A stretch of 64,000 nt of DNA, taken from the NCBI GenBank assembly GCA_010093485.1, contig MU001515.1:577518-641517 (forward strand), written 5' to 3'. The position numbers were made by a program, and so were the translations under genes. This document shows, in pieces, positions 22,478 to 32,978 of this stretch. Below the pieces are notes generated by a model. It saw nothing but the letters and a program-made list of their open reading frames with translations, was not told where the DNA came from and did no database searches. Within the stretch, counting starts at the first letter, position 1. Each line of letters starts with the position of its first letter. The DNA comes from Karstenula rhodostoma CBS 690.94. Its lineage: Eukaryota > Ascomycota > Dothideomycetes > Pleosporales > Didymosphaeriaceae.

Positions 22478-25400
22478 AAGGACGTGCGTGTACAAGAGTG
22501 GGGGATCTTTGTGGCTTATGTTCCTGCGTCTCCAGTTCTCTGGAAATATGGGCACAGTGACGGATATCAAGTTCGCTGTTGGAAGAAGTGATGCTGCAGC
22601 CTTGGGTCGGAAAGACGTGGGGGAATGACTGGGCAAGCGGTCGCGCAAGAAGCCAAGGGAAAGATTGTGGCGGGGCCAGGTGGAAAATAGCCAATACAAT
22701 ATTGTTGAGAACGTGGGAGAAGCAGGGTGCTTAACATGTGGGCCGGTAGTTGTTTCCGTTAGCAACACGTTTTATTGGATGCACGGTTCGATGAAGGCAT
22801 GCGACGTGCTTCTGAGACAGCGCCACCAAACGCATGGTTTACGTTTTCTTCCTCCTCAGACTGAATCACCAGCCTTCTGGCACGCTGCTGCGCCGACATG
22901 AATCGCAAATGGTAACATCCAATATTGACAGCTTTGAACTGTTGCCTAAATGCTTACACATTGTGGGAGACCTGGATTGCTAACCGCATATCACCGTGCG
23001 TAGCACTAAACGCTGATCACTAGGGTCGGCCACTCATGAACGCTTTGTTCGTTGCGGAACCGAGTCTAACCGAATCGGACGACTACTATCCATCGATCAA
23101 ACGAAATTGGCAGCCGAATATGACTACGTAGGCGCTTTGCACAGAACCAGCCGGCAACCCTTGAGGAAAACATCGTCGAAGTCACCATAGATGCTCGGAC
23201 CTTATTACAAGTCTTTACTTCCGCCCCTGTGCAGAGAAAAGATGCCAGAAGGTAGATCTTGTCTACGGGCACCGATCTTGAAATAAGGGAGACGAAAGGT
23301 CCTCACTCTTGGGCATTGTTTGTATCCTTCCAAGAGAGTCGGATCGGCCTAGGCGGTTCTTTGGATAGCTTTTGGCCGAAACCACAAGGGCTGTCGTGGG
23401 CCGGGAGCCAACCGAGCCCCGGGACATGACCCAGCAGGGAGAAGCGGATCGAAGCAATGGAACTGTATTTGTGCTTTCAGCTGCCTGTAATGCCGCGCCT
23501 GACGGAGTCGTGAGGATCGGCGCATCATACGACCGGGGACGGCTTGAACGCTAGGTCCCCCCCATCCTGTTAGAAATTTCGAGATCCAGAGGCATCGACT
23601 ATAGAAAAGATAACTCAGAAGTGGAAGAGGAGCCACAGTATGCAGGGAACCAGGCCAGGACTTCACAAGTCGTCAAGGCTAGACTGGCAAAGACGGGAAT
23701 GATCGAGATCCTCGGAGACAAACATCACTTTTCATCCTGGGTCCTTCGACAGGTTGAGAATGTATACCGCTGACCATACCCTCAAAGAAAAAGCGCCAAC
23801 TGGTCAAGGAGAAGGGACGAACTAGAAGCGCGTAGGCGTACACGTTTGAACAAACATGTCACGATAATGATCCTCTACCAAAACGACGAAATAAGATGAG
23901 GGGTAGTGGCAGATCCTATGGGGTGCGGGGTGTACCAAGCGACTAGCGCCTGGCTAGTCTTGATTCGGTAGCTACCGAGGTTCCGCTCCTGATCCATGAC
24001 AGGAACAGCCGGACGCGTAGGGCTGACAGATTTACCGGCTTATAAGCCAACACTTCACTCAGCGTGCTGATGCCGTGGCCAACATGACTGACAAGCATGA
24101 TTGAATGGGTTAACGCTTCAACCTATTCATTTGTTGGTGCAGGCCATCCGCGTCAGGCCTCCGAGCTTCGAGCGATCTATCTCCGAGCGCCAGCCCCATA
24201 CCAGCGCCAGCTCGAATCTTACACACCAGCGGCACCGAAATCCATCAACACAGAATCGCCAACTGCCAATCGGAGCTCTCCCTCGCGTATATCGTGTCCG
24301 ACAAGCGTCAATAAAAGTGGAACACTAATATCGAGCACTATATCACCGCTCACTCAACATCAACTCCGGCAGATAGTCAAACACGACCAGCGTGAGTTGG
24401 TAATAAACACGTCAAAGAAAGTCGTAATTTGCATACTTTGTGCGTGCTATTGAGTTCCTCAAGTGCTGCACAGTGGCAACAAACTGGCTTACACAGACTA
24501 CCCGTCAATTAGAGTACCTCGAGTTGGAATGCAAGCCACGAGCGTCAGCACCATCTGGGCTCACGCCACCGATCACGCTTGATATCGAATCCTGCTCTTT
24601 TGCTTGAAGGGTCGATATTGTACGGAATGACTTGTGGTATTCTCACGCCCGTTCTTTTCCCGCAGGAGTGTGTTGAAATTGAAACTGCTTCCTGTTATGC
24701 CGATGACGTCTTCAGCCCGCATTACGTCCAAAGTAGCTGTCTCTCCGAACGAACTCCCTGCCGGTCGCCAGGAACGCCCCATCACCTTCACTGCCAGTAC
24801 AGGCTGCGTATTCGCTAGTAAATTTCTGCCCGTCAGAGTTTCGAATGAGCTGGCTTGAGTGCCAGCGCTTGCTTTGAGCAGTTTACATTTGCAGTAACGA
24901 CCCTCTGCGAAGTTGGCTCCTTTGCGGCTCGTACAATCTCGTGCTTCTTATGGCCACCTAGCATATTGGACTCGCTCCGGTCAGACTTGCACTTTAGCAC
25001 CTCTGTTATCTCGCGTCGCTTCTCACACGCAGTCCTGCCTGATGCCGTTCCTAAAAGAGTTCCTCATCACGGTGTACGGTGCCTTTCGCCGCTGTCGAAG
25101 AGGATGGGTAGTCAATAATATGCCACTCCGTCTCTAATGCTGCGCCGCACCCCATCCTGCACACTCGACGTATTTCTGTACACTATAGACCGTTCGAACA
25201 CGTTCCCACCCCAGAATGACATTTGATGCGTCCCCTGTTACATGTAAACGAGCGTCGCCTAATTGACATTGAACTCAGAGGCCTTGCCCGTGGACTCAGA
25301 TAAACAAGTATGGCATGTCGCAAGTGTTCCATTCAATCAAGACACGCTCATATTTCCCTAGCCGCCGGATCGAGGAGATACATAAAGTGCTAAATGCGCC

Positions 25401-25939
25401 CCTGTGAATCTTTAGTGTCTACGTCGAAGAGATCACTTCAAGTACATCATATGCGTGTTTTGCCTACGAGACTCCCGTGCAAGTGGAAAAATGCAGACCT
25501 ACACCATCGTCGCCATGGTAGGCCGTAGGAGCCTCCGTGCTACCAAAACCACCGTCAATATCACCAGCCGCATGGTTGCCCTTGCCGACACGCCAAAAGA
25601 AGCCAGAAAGAGAGTTTATACTTCTGAGTAATCCATATTGCAGAGGCATAACGGTGGCTTGTAGCAGCTCACAATCGGCAGTAGCTAGAAATAAGCAAAC
25701 ATAGAACAATCATGAGTCCAAAGGTAAAGGGACGACCCCCATCTGACCCAAGTTTGTACGTAGCAGATGCTCGATTGTATCCGGCAGCAAGCAGAATAGC
25801 AAACTACTCTAGCACCTTATAATAAGCTCTGTCTACATCGCCAGATACATGACCATCAGCACTTAGGCAAAGTACTTCAAGTCACGCAGCTTCTAGCGCT
25901 CACTCCAACTTTACCTTTTACAAACACTCAAGACCATAC

Positions 25940-26280
25940 ATGCCTCCCATTTTCGCTGTCCTCGACGCTGACGGTAAGTACATGATTAACCTGTATGACT
26001 ATCGAACACTGAGCCGATAATTGCAGAGATGCCCCCGCCGTACCAAGTCCGCGAACGACGCTACGGGAACGCGCTACGTTCCATGCGTGCGAAACTGGTC
26101 CTGTTGACTATCATCATGTGGCTCATAGTCTTCTTCCACACCCTCCCTCAACCCACCAATACCAGTCTTCTCACTTTTGGAAAGCCGACTTGCACGTACA
26201 CGTGCACCTGGAAGACTACCAATGCCCAAGGTCCTCTGCTAGCGCGTATGCCTGGCTTCGTCCGCGGCTTCTGGAACTAG
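25940..26280 (+). CDS. small single-pass membrane protein, two exons, 95 aa
   Basis: Exon 1 is 25940-25973 (ATACATGCC start after a C/A-rich leader). The intron is 25974-26026 (GTAAGT donor, TTGCAG acceptor, 53 nt), and exon 2 is 26027-26280. The phase-1 junction makes a Glu codon and keeps the frame. The protein has a short basic N-terminal part, one hydrophobic helix at about residues 38-57 (KLVLLTIIMWLIVFFHTLP), then a Thr-rich lumenal or extracellular-looking tail with two cysteines (CTYTC) and an aromatic C-terminus. The family is unknown; structure and splice signals make it a credible gene. Confidence 0.65.
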
Positions 26281-26611
26281 CTTTGGAACCAGGGGACATC
26301 AGGTATGTTCTCTTCGATAGTAATTCTCTTCAATTGTGACCTCTCACGCGACAGATGCTGACTTGGCCCCAGACAAAGACACACACATGCATTGAGAGCA
26401 AGATATTCTGGGAATGCGATGGCGTTTGAATTGGTTGAGGGCGATGGCTGTTTCTGGAATGATGACGGGTTCGAATGATAACATGAATGGAGAAACGGAG
26501 GCCACTGCTGGACTGCGGATGGTAGCATGTATGGAGGAACGGAATATGATCATGTAGATTATCCATGTGTGCGAACAATGTCGTGAATGAGTCGCAGTCC
26601 ATATTGTCGTC

Positions 26612-26680
26612 TATCACTTTACGGGACACCACTGCGTGGTTCGTGTCAACAATCAGAAAACCATGTCGTGACTGGTCGTC
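26612..26680 (+). repeat. R5 repeat, copy 2
   Basis: Partner of 20811-20873, in the same orientation, retaining more C residues (GGACACCACTGCGTGGTTCG). Confidence 0.7.
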
Positions 26681-26952
26681 GGATCAAAAGCTCACGTTCA
26701 TCACACCAGCCTGAGACTATGCCAATCGAGTGAAGATGTGAATGTGAGCGCCGACATGGTTTTCCGTGGGTTCTATCACAACAGTACGTGCGTATCTAAC
26801 AAGATGTCTGAACATGATTGTAGCGCTAAAACTGGACCACACAGAATGAAAGTTCCTTCACGGGCTACTCGCAAATTGATACCACGCCAAGGTCAATAGT
26901 AAAGGGTATGATTCGGCGATCCCGTGCAGCTCTCTGCGGGTAGGCTCTTCGT

Positions 26953-27020
26953 CCGCTCCCCTGAGCCGTGGGGTTCCCGGGATCGTGGAAGGAAACAGGG
27001 AGGTACCCGCTCCCCTGAGC
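26953..27020 (-). mobile_element. R7 short element, 40 bp, with 14-bp target duplication
   Basis: The element (26967-27006) carries the R7 3'-end region (GGGGTTCCCGGGATCGTGGA) and nothing more. It is flanked by CCGCTCCCCTGAGC at 26953-26966 and 27007-27020, a perfect 14-bp direct repeat unrelated to the duplication at other copies. Confidence 0.75.
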
Positions 27021-27145
27021 ACCTTGGAACCACTGTCTATGGGACAGTGGTCACGAGACTACGGAGTAAGCAAACTCGATAGTAGGACGTTTATCCCTAA
27101 CTTACATAGCGGAGCCTCGTATAGTGCAGTGTCGGGACTTCCAAG

Positions 27146-27574
27146 TCAAGGGCGTAAGCCTTCTTTATATCTTGTATTATCTATGCCTACCCTATCTTCC
27201 AGGTAATCCTGCCCAACTCGATTCTGGACGGATTGGATTAGGTCTTCATCAAGTCTGGCAAGCGTATTGTACGTCTTGAGCCTCTTGTTGTTGTGCTTTC
27301 GCTGTGCGAAGATTTTGAGCGGCTCCCCTTTTCCAACGCGACCGCGCGCGGTTTGTCTGAGAGAAACGCGTGGACTAGGGCCTATTTGGATGCGGTCCAG
27401 CGTCTTTGACTTGGTCGCGATGTTCCGTAATCGCCGCGAGAAACCCAGGTCTCTTTTGGTCCACGGGTCATTTTCGCTTCGGAGGGATCGCGATGAGGTG
27501 ATGTGGTAGGCGGTATAGAGCGCACCGGAAATTGGACTGCAACTCCATTGTAGATCTGCCAACGCATTGTTCAT
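27146..27574 (-). CDS. hypothetical basic protein, 142 aa
   Basis: An unbroken frame from ATG 27574 to TGA, 142 codons. The product is hydrophilic and basic (KTLDRIQIGPSPRVSLRQ, AQRKHNNKRLKTYN), with an acidic helix-like C-terminal part (LARLDEDLIQSVQNRV). There is no signal peptide, membrane segment or recognised domain. An overlapping upstream frame (27468-27668) is also open and could belong to a longer, spliced gene, so the N-terminus is unsure. Confidence 0.35.
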   Translation of the reverse strand: MNNALADLQWSCSPISGALYTAYHITSSRSLRSENDPWTKRDLGFSRRLRNIATKSKTLDRIQIGPSPRVSLRQTARGRVGKGEPLKIFAQRKHNNKRLKTYNTLARLDEDLIQSVQNRVGQDYLEDRVGIDNTRYKEGLRP

Positions 27575-27859
27575 ATTTCAGCTCGCATCGACGATGATAG
27601 TATGCAGTGGGCTCAGCCTGTTTCAATTGAAAAATCTGTAAAGCGGGCAGACAAACCGGTTGTGGCAACCACCTGTTTCCGAATCATATCCACTGCGCCC
27701 TGTTATAGTCACAGGCATGGATTTAGATTCAGTGAACTGGAAACTGTCGCGGCTTCGATTTTTCATTGTCTCTACAACGGTAGACCTACAAGATCAATGT
27801 CCAAATGGTATGCGACACTCCGAAGCCTGCGGCCTCTTCATCACGACAGTGTGAGTCCG

Positions 27860-28374
27860 AGAGCCTCGACCCTCTGCCAGCGTAGATTCTAAGCTATTCG
27901 AAGCTCGGTGACTGTAGAGAAGTGATATACCCGACTTTTGTAGACACTTAACCAGTGGCCCTTGTAGGCTTGAATGGAATCCTTCAACAGACCGTAGGTA
28001 TGGGTATTTCGAACATCATTCGCAAGATTGGAGCCGGTGAGCGGGGAAGGTAACCTGTTCGTCTTAGCGAAGGCGAGTCAGCAGATTGCTGTGGGATATG
28101 CGGGGCGAACGGGATGAGTGGAAAGTCTGACTTCAGCGCACATGCCTACACCCCTGATCGTCTCAGCACGATGTTATTATCTCAAGTCAAGCCTTTGAGA
28201 AGACGTTTTCAGCGGGCTACGAAGCCCTTCAACCATTCAGGTCGCTCGGCATTATCCATGACAACCGGGTCGATGATTGTCTCGAAGAGAAGACCTATGA
28301 TACCAAACACGCTCCGCTTGCACTAGTCTCTCGCGTGTACTGCATGCCAAGCTGCGGTGAATAGTCTGCAGGCC
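27860..28374 (+). pseudogene. decayed coding stretch
   Basis: Consecutive open segments read as protein-like (for example GISNIIRKIGAGERG, then GNLFVLAKASQQIAVGYAGR, then SQAFEKTFSAGYEALQPFRS) but lie in shifted frames and are cut by stops, one of which (TAA after FVDT) could come from CAA by a single C-to-T change. It could be a RIP-damaged gene, or exons of a gene whose introns I cannot place. No family is assigned. Confidence 0.22.
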
Positions 28375-28842
28375 CCGTCGCTGTTTTTTTTCTGATGGTC
28401 ATCGAGCGAACGCGAAATATCCCAATTGTAGCACCAAGGGTGTCGCTAGCTCCGACCGAGAGCGTATGCTTCGGGTCGAAGTCGGAACGCACTTGGTGGT
28501 GTGGTAAACGACAGCAAGTTCTAAAAGAAAGGGCAGAGGGGTTTTTGATGAGTGTACTAGACCAATTCCCTTGAGCATAGAGGATGGAGGATGGTTGGAC
28601 TTTGGCTGTTGGTATCGTAAGATCGACTTAATACGCAGCACTGTACCTGTCTAGCGATACCAACATGCTCAACATTCGATTTCAACAACTCAGTCTTATG
28701 TTCCGTGCAGATGTTTTGCTCTTCGCACACACCACCATCTTTCTCGGCCACACCGCTTCCTCGTCACAGTTATTGTACCGCCGACGATGGTAGCCGGAAG
28801 AAGACATAGTCAGCTCGAGACATCCAACCAACCCGCCACCAC

Positions 28843-29127
28843 ATGCCCCAAGATCAAACTACCACGGACAGCAAAGATACCACTCAGGCGCAATGTCATA
28901 GTGATTGCGGCCTCGCGCGTGTGACTTCAGCGAAGAAGGCTTTGTTGGCGTGTCGTGGCTATGATCTACTTCTATCAAGCTGCTCAGTATCTTGTACATG
29001 TGGGGATCCCGGAGCCGTGAAAGACAATGGGGAGGTGTACGAGACAGGTCGTTGGTTCTGGGATGCACAAGCACCTGGCGCAGTGAGGAACGCCGGTACC
29101 CCGCGTTTCACGCCGACGACTAGTTAG
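28843..29127 (+). CDS. possible 94-aa protein with an R7-derived segment
   Basis: The frame from ATG 28843 (ACCACATGC) is open for 94 codons. The N-terminal 50 residues contain five cysteines (CHSDCG, ACRG, SCSVSC). The frame then runs through a short R7 copy (28998-29035), which supplies the CGDPGAVKDNGE stretch, and continues to a TAG. If expressed, the C-terminal half is built from repeat DNA. No signal peptide or known domain is seen. Confidence 0.25.
   Translation: MPQDQTTTDSKDTTQAQCHSDCGLARVTSAKKALLACRGYDLLLSSCSVSCTCGDPGAVKDNGEVYETGRWFWDAQAPGAVRNAGTPRFTPTTS
28993..29040 (-). mobile_element. R7 short element, about 38 bp
   Basis: Carries ATGTGGGGATCCCGGAGCCG and AAGACAATGGGGAGG (28998-29035). 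The only flanking repeat is the 5-bp TGTAC, so the insertion boundaries are less sure than for other copies. Confidence 0.5.
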
Positions 29128-29457
29128 AGTATGTCTGTATACATTACCTACTCGGCATTACACTCATGCTGCCTGCAGTTAGTATGTTCCAAAGGAGAAT
29201 CGAATGCGCCGTCTAACACAGGTAGTTATTATTGTCATCACAGCCAGCAGCAGCAGCACGTTTGGGGGAACATCGTTCAAGAAAAGTGATTAGTAGTGGG
29301 TATCTTTACACGATCAAGGCAACAAGCCAAAGACCAATCAACGCCAGTGTAGGAAAACCGAGCCCCAGCAGAGATTATGCATTCCGCCAACGATGCCTTC
29401 GGAAAATAACGTGCTTAGCGCCAACCTGGTGCCGAAGCCCATCTGCGCTGTGCCCGC

Positions 29458-30575
29458 CTATATGTTTAGGGGCGCAAGCGGCTTCCGGGGTGTCGCAGCC
29501 TTCGCGGCGGGCTTGGTGGCTGCCTTTCCACCCATGTCCAGCGCAGCAGGTTGGATGTTCTCCTCCTCGGGCCAAGTGATATCCTGGTTGTCCTGTTGCG
29601 TCGCGGCAACATCGACCTGGAGCGGCTGCTCGTCGGGCTCATCGGGGTGATTGGAGGGCAAGTTGGCTTCGTGAGTGAAGCAGAGGTACGACATGACGTT
29701 GAGCCAGCCATCCTGCGCAACAGGATCTTGGCTAGTCACATCAGTGATGTGCAAATCGACGCACTTGGTGATGCGAATAGTGTGTGCGGCGTCGGCTGCG
29801 GTTGGCTGATGGACGGAGGCCTCGTGTACTCGGATACGGCCCTCGGTGGTGACGGCGGCGATGGTGACCTGTGTACATTAGCCAGGGTAGATGGGGCCAG
29901 GCGGCAGAGACATACCGTTTTGCCCAAGGAACAATTGCGCTTAAGCTGGCGATGAAGAAGCATCAGCGCACAGAAGAGCTCGCCGAGATGCATTGGCTGG
30001 TCGGCGTTCAGCCGCGTGCGGACGGGCAGAATGCAGCCGACCACGTTCTCGTGGCAGTATTCGCCGAAGCATTTGCCGACGTCGCATTCGCCACTGCATC
30101 CGTCGCCAACCTTGAGGCCGTACGTGATCCTCCAGGCGTGCGACAGATCCCACAACGGCTCGTACAAGGCAGCCAGCCACGGGTCTACGATGCACGGTCC
30201 GAAGGTGGTCACGGCTGTGGCCGGCGTTGTGCAGTTCTCGTGCTTGGCGACTGTGTACCCGATGGAGTATGCATGCTCTGCGAGGCGATCGGCCCACTCA
30301 AGCGCAGTGCACATGTCGGCGGACGCGCTGGGCGCCATGTCGGCGGGCGGTTGGAGTGCAAGCTGCTTGTCGGGGCGGAGCTCACGAGCCACGGCGTCGA
30401 GGGTGGGACGGCGTGGATGTGCGTGCTGCGCTGTGGCATCGGCAATGTCGATGTTGAGGTGTGCGAGGAAGCTGGCGGTGGGCAGCGCGGCAGAGGCCAT
30501 GTCCGGATCTAGGGCGTCGATGGCGCGCAGTGCGCGCATCACCGCATCGGCAGCGTCCAGCGTCGCGGGCGACAT
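29458..30575 (-). CDS. gene A2: paralogue of A1, 356 aa, one intron
   Basis: Exon 1 is 30575-29916 (220 codons). The intron is 29915-29869 (GTATGT donor, GCTAATG branch, ACACAG acceptor, 47 nt), and exon 2 is 29868-29458 (136 codons plus TAG). Phase 0 and position match A1 exactly. Shared with A1: MHLGELFCALMLLHRQL against LLPSEVFSILVLLHRQL, then VTI...IRVHEA and a W-x4-SYLCF block. Exon 1 is Ala/Pro-rich at the start and holds six cysteines at about 165-190 (CSGECDVGKCFGEYCHENVVGC) that A1 lacks; the tail is acidic then Lys/Ala/Pro-rich. The start ATG closes a (CCA)n microsatellite, giving CCACCATG. It is divergent from truncated B2, 435 bp away. Confidence 0.75.
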
Positions 30576-30607
30576 GGTGGTGGTGGTGGTGGTGGTGGTG
30601 GTGGTGG
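30573..30607 (+). repeat. (GGT)n microsatellite at the A2 start codon
   Basis: About eleven GGT units directly upstream of A2 (CCA on the coding strand). The last unit forms the start context, so length changes would alter the leader rather than the protein. Confidence 0.9.
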
Positions 30608-30780
30608 GGGTGTGGAAGGGTGGAGACTAGAGGTATGGAGGCGAGCACGCGTTGTTCGTTGTGTGCTCGCGACGCGCCGTGCCAAGGCCGGGTCGAGGCC
30701 TGGTCGAGGTTAGCGCCGGCCAAAGAGGGCCGATCGCCGGGCTGCCCCTCCAGCTTGCATTTAAGCGGCTCCCACTGTCA

Positions 30781-31005
30781 GCCCTACTGCCGCCTGCCGC
30801 ACCTGCATACGCCGCGTGCTGCATCTACATACGCCGCCTGTCGCACTTGCATACGCCGCCTGTCGCACCTCCATACTGCCGCTCGCCGCCTGCCGCCTGC
30901 CGCCTGTCGCACCTGCATACGCCGCGTGCTGCATCTGCATACGCCGCCTGTCGCACCTCCATACTGCCGCTCGCCGCCTGTCGCCTGCCGCCTGCCGCAC
31001 CATCC
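30781..31005 (+). repeat. minisatellite in the A2/B2 divergent promoter
   Basis: Units of about 24 bp (GCATACGCCGCCTGTCGCAC and variants), themselves arranged in two longer copies of about 100 bp. They fill most of the space between the A2 and B2 starts, up to 6 bp before the B2 ATG. The A1/B1 promoter has no such repeat. Confidence 0.85.
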
Positions 31006-31010
31006 CACCA

Positions 31011-31222
31011 TGGCGCGCGACTCAACCCCGCCAGAGAGCGACCGCATGCGCCATTGGCGCGACCAGCTCGACCGCGCAAACTGTTCCAAGACATTGCGGG
31101 AGGTTGCCACCGAGCACCCCTTCTCCGCGTCCAAAGCACCCGTCCAGGCCGTCTTGGCTTTCCATGTGTTCCAGGAGCCCGGGTCCACGGCCGACACGAC
31201 GCTCGCTAGCCTCGTGAATTAG
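31011..31222 (+). pseudogene. gene B2: truncated paralogue of B1, 70 aa
   Basis: ATG at 31011 in CACCATGG. The 70-residue product matches the first 75 or so residues of B1: a helical segment, then EHPFSASK against PNPFSASK, then a hydrophobic stretch and DTT..L. It ends at TAG where B1 continues for more than 530 residues, and nothing resembling the B1 core follows before AT-rich sequence. A short 5' remnant or a gene cut by deletion is the simplest reading. A functional short isoform cannot be excluded, since the remaining frame is intact and the start context is good. Confidence 0.65.
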
Positions 31223-31911
31223 AGGCACTCTGTATCGAAGTTGCCTAGCGCCGGAGGAAGTTATGTGGTTCGATGTGTAAGATAGCAGAGTGGAAATCAA
31301 GGACAGCACAAAAGGAGTATGCAAGGTAATGACGAGGATGTACATGGAATTCCGAACGGTAACAGTTCCACTGTTATGTAGTTATAGTCGTAAACAATAA
31401 TACCAAATGGATTTGATACCTCCCTATCTTACAAGTGCCCGAGCTTTTATATACGAAGCCTTATTCTACCTCGTAAGAGGATACTCTGAATCAAATATCT
31501 TTTATTATTATAAAACTCCAGCGCCCAGTTCACTCGAAACTTTACCTAAAAGTTAATAATCGCTACCTTCCAATCCTATGCTCTTTACGAGCGTGTCTCT
31601 CTACTTTGATATTGCAGTACTGGAACATTTTATTATACGTCTTTATTCAAGACGTCCATGTCCTAAAAAAGGTTTATCTGTTTTTTTTTTAAATACTTTT
31701 ATATTTTTGTCTTCCACGACTCTGGGATCCCCACATGTCCATGTGATAGCTTAAGCAAGTAGAGTAGTAAGTGACTTGAAACTTGTCTTGTGACTGAGCT
31801 TTGTTTCGCAATTAGTTCTGGAAACGTTCTGTCCCCAAACTATTTGGCAGCTCAAACCGCATGATTGCGCTATAACTACGCTGGCTATTTAATCTACTTC
31901 GCTGCCCACCC
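31223..31911. other. AT-rich spacer, no gene
   Basis: AT-rich with poly-T runs (31675-31690) and no long frame. It contains the R7 copy at 31654-31744 and may cover the deleted part of B2. Confidence 0.5.
31654..31744 (+). mobile_element. R7 short element, mutated copy
   Basis: The right part (31709-31737) is a clear R7 3' end, GTCTTCCACGACTCTGGGAT then CCCCACATG. GTCCATGT occurs at 31654-31661 and 31737-31744, a possible 8-bp duplication; the T-rich sequence between would then be RIP-altered R7 interior. Confidence 0.5.
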
Positions 31912-31987
31912 AGATTAACCATCACCACCGATCTTCCACTTCCCATCCAGATCAACCATCACAGTCGGTCTTCCACTTCCCACCTAC
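31912..31987 (+). repeat. tandem duplication in the leader of the 32079 gene
   Basis: Two copies of about 37 bp share AACCATCAC then GGTCTTCCACTTCCCA/GATCTTCCACTTCCCA. The pyrimidine-rich motif suggests a promoter or leader role. Confidence 0.65.
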
Positions 31988-32078
31988 ATCCGCTACAACT
32001 TAAACAGCGTCGTCGTCTTCCTCTACCTTCACAGCCAAACTTCACTTCCCTCCGCAATCCCACCAAGCCATCTTCAGT

Positions 32079-32414
32079 ATGACACCGCCCCGCATCTCGC
32101 AAGACCTTGCCAGTCTCAATCAATCTGACTGCGTTGTCGATTACGATGAAGATAGGCGTGCCCGTGGTCGCGCCCCCACCCGCGACCCGATGCCTACCTT
32201 CCTAGAAATTGGTTATACCTGCATCGAGCCTTCCCACCCATACCTACGCGAGATTGCCCACCCACACGAGATTGCCCGCCAACGCGAGCTTTCTCGCGAA
32301 CGACACGAGAATGCTCGTGCCCAGGAGGATACCGACTTTCTCTTCACTGGTGCTATCGCCATCGTTACTTTCGCTGGTCTTGCTTTCGCAGCTTACCAGT
32401 TCTTTGGAATGTAA
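32079..32414 (+). CDS. small protein with C-terminal membrane helix, 111 aa
   Basis: ATG at 32079 follows a long C/T-rich leader (CTTCAGTATGAC). Residues 1-85 are hydrophilic with an Arg/Glu/His-rich helical part (HEIARQRELSRERHENARAQE). Residues about 89-109 form one hydrophobic helix (FLFTGAIAIVTFAGLAFAAYQFF) ending two residues before the stop, the arrangement of a tail-anchored protein. Function unknown. Immediately downstream lie two copies of an intron-like segment, so the transcript may be spliced in its 3' part. Confidence 0.6.
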   Translation: MTPPRISQDLASLNQSDCVVDYDEDRRARGRAPTRDPMPTFLEIGYTCIEPSHPYLREIAHPHEIARQRELSRERHENARAQEDTDFLFTGAIAIVTFAGLAFAAYQFFGM

Positions 32415-32517
32415 GGTGTGCGCGGGGATGGGAACGCATGGCTCGTTCAGCCAATCTTGGCAAGAAAGAGTCCTGGCAAAGAGAAGGTTTCCCATGTCTT
32501 CGATTGGAGCTGCACCT

Positions 32518-32803
32518 GAATGGAATGGATGGGCCGGCATGATGGAATCTCGGTAAGTCAACGTCCTTGCATCGATGTCTTGATCCCCCTCTAACCACTG
32601 GCAAAAAGGCCCTCATCAACTACGCTTTTCCTTATTTCTTTCCTTTTTCCTTATCTTGTTTCTTTCCAGTTGTTTTGCAACGCAGGCCATCGGTGGAATG
32701 GAATAGGTGGGCCGGCATGATGGAATCTCGGTAAGTGAATGTCCCTACATCGATGTTTTGATTATCCCTCTCTAACAACCGACAAAAAGGTCCTCGACAG
32801 CTA
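32518..32803 (+). repeat. duplicated segment, each copy holding an intron-like sequence
   Basis: Copies at 32518-32625 and 32692-32803 share GGGCCGGCATGATGGAATCT then CGGTAAGT, and 50 nt on CTCTAAC and AAAAAG. Each has a donor (GTAAGT), branch (CTAAC) and acceptor (AAAAAG) at intron spacing. No long frame crosses them, so they may be untranslated exons or a non-coding transcript. Confidence 0.7.
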
Positions 32804-32867
32804 CAACATCCCTCATCCTTCTCCCGATCGCTTGCTTTGCGACGTATCCACGCCGCGCACATAGACC

Positions 32868-32978
32868 TAGACCTGTCTTTCCTTGCTATCCGGTCAGCGC
32901 TTTTCCTTTTGTCCACACTACACCCATGTATCCAGACCTAGACCTGTCTTTCCTTTCTATCCGGTCCGCGCTTTTCCT
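32868..32978 (+). repeat. tandem duplication, period about 67 bp
   Basis: CCTAGACCTGTCTTTCCTT then CTATCCGGTC.GCGCTTTTCC occurs at about 32868-32910 and 32935-32977. Confidence 0.85.

Noticed and set aside
29871..30512. A 213-codon plus-strand frame
   Set aside because: Antisense shadow of the GC-rich A2 exon 1.
30461..31222. A 253-codon plus-strand frame across the A2/B2 promoter
   Set aside because: Its first half is antisense to A2 and its middle is minisatellite; only the last 70 codons (B2) are supported by a paralogue.
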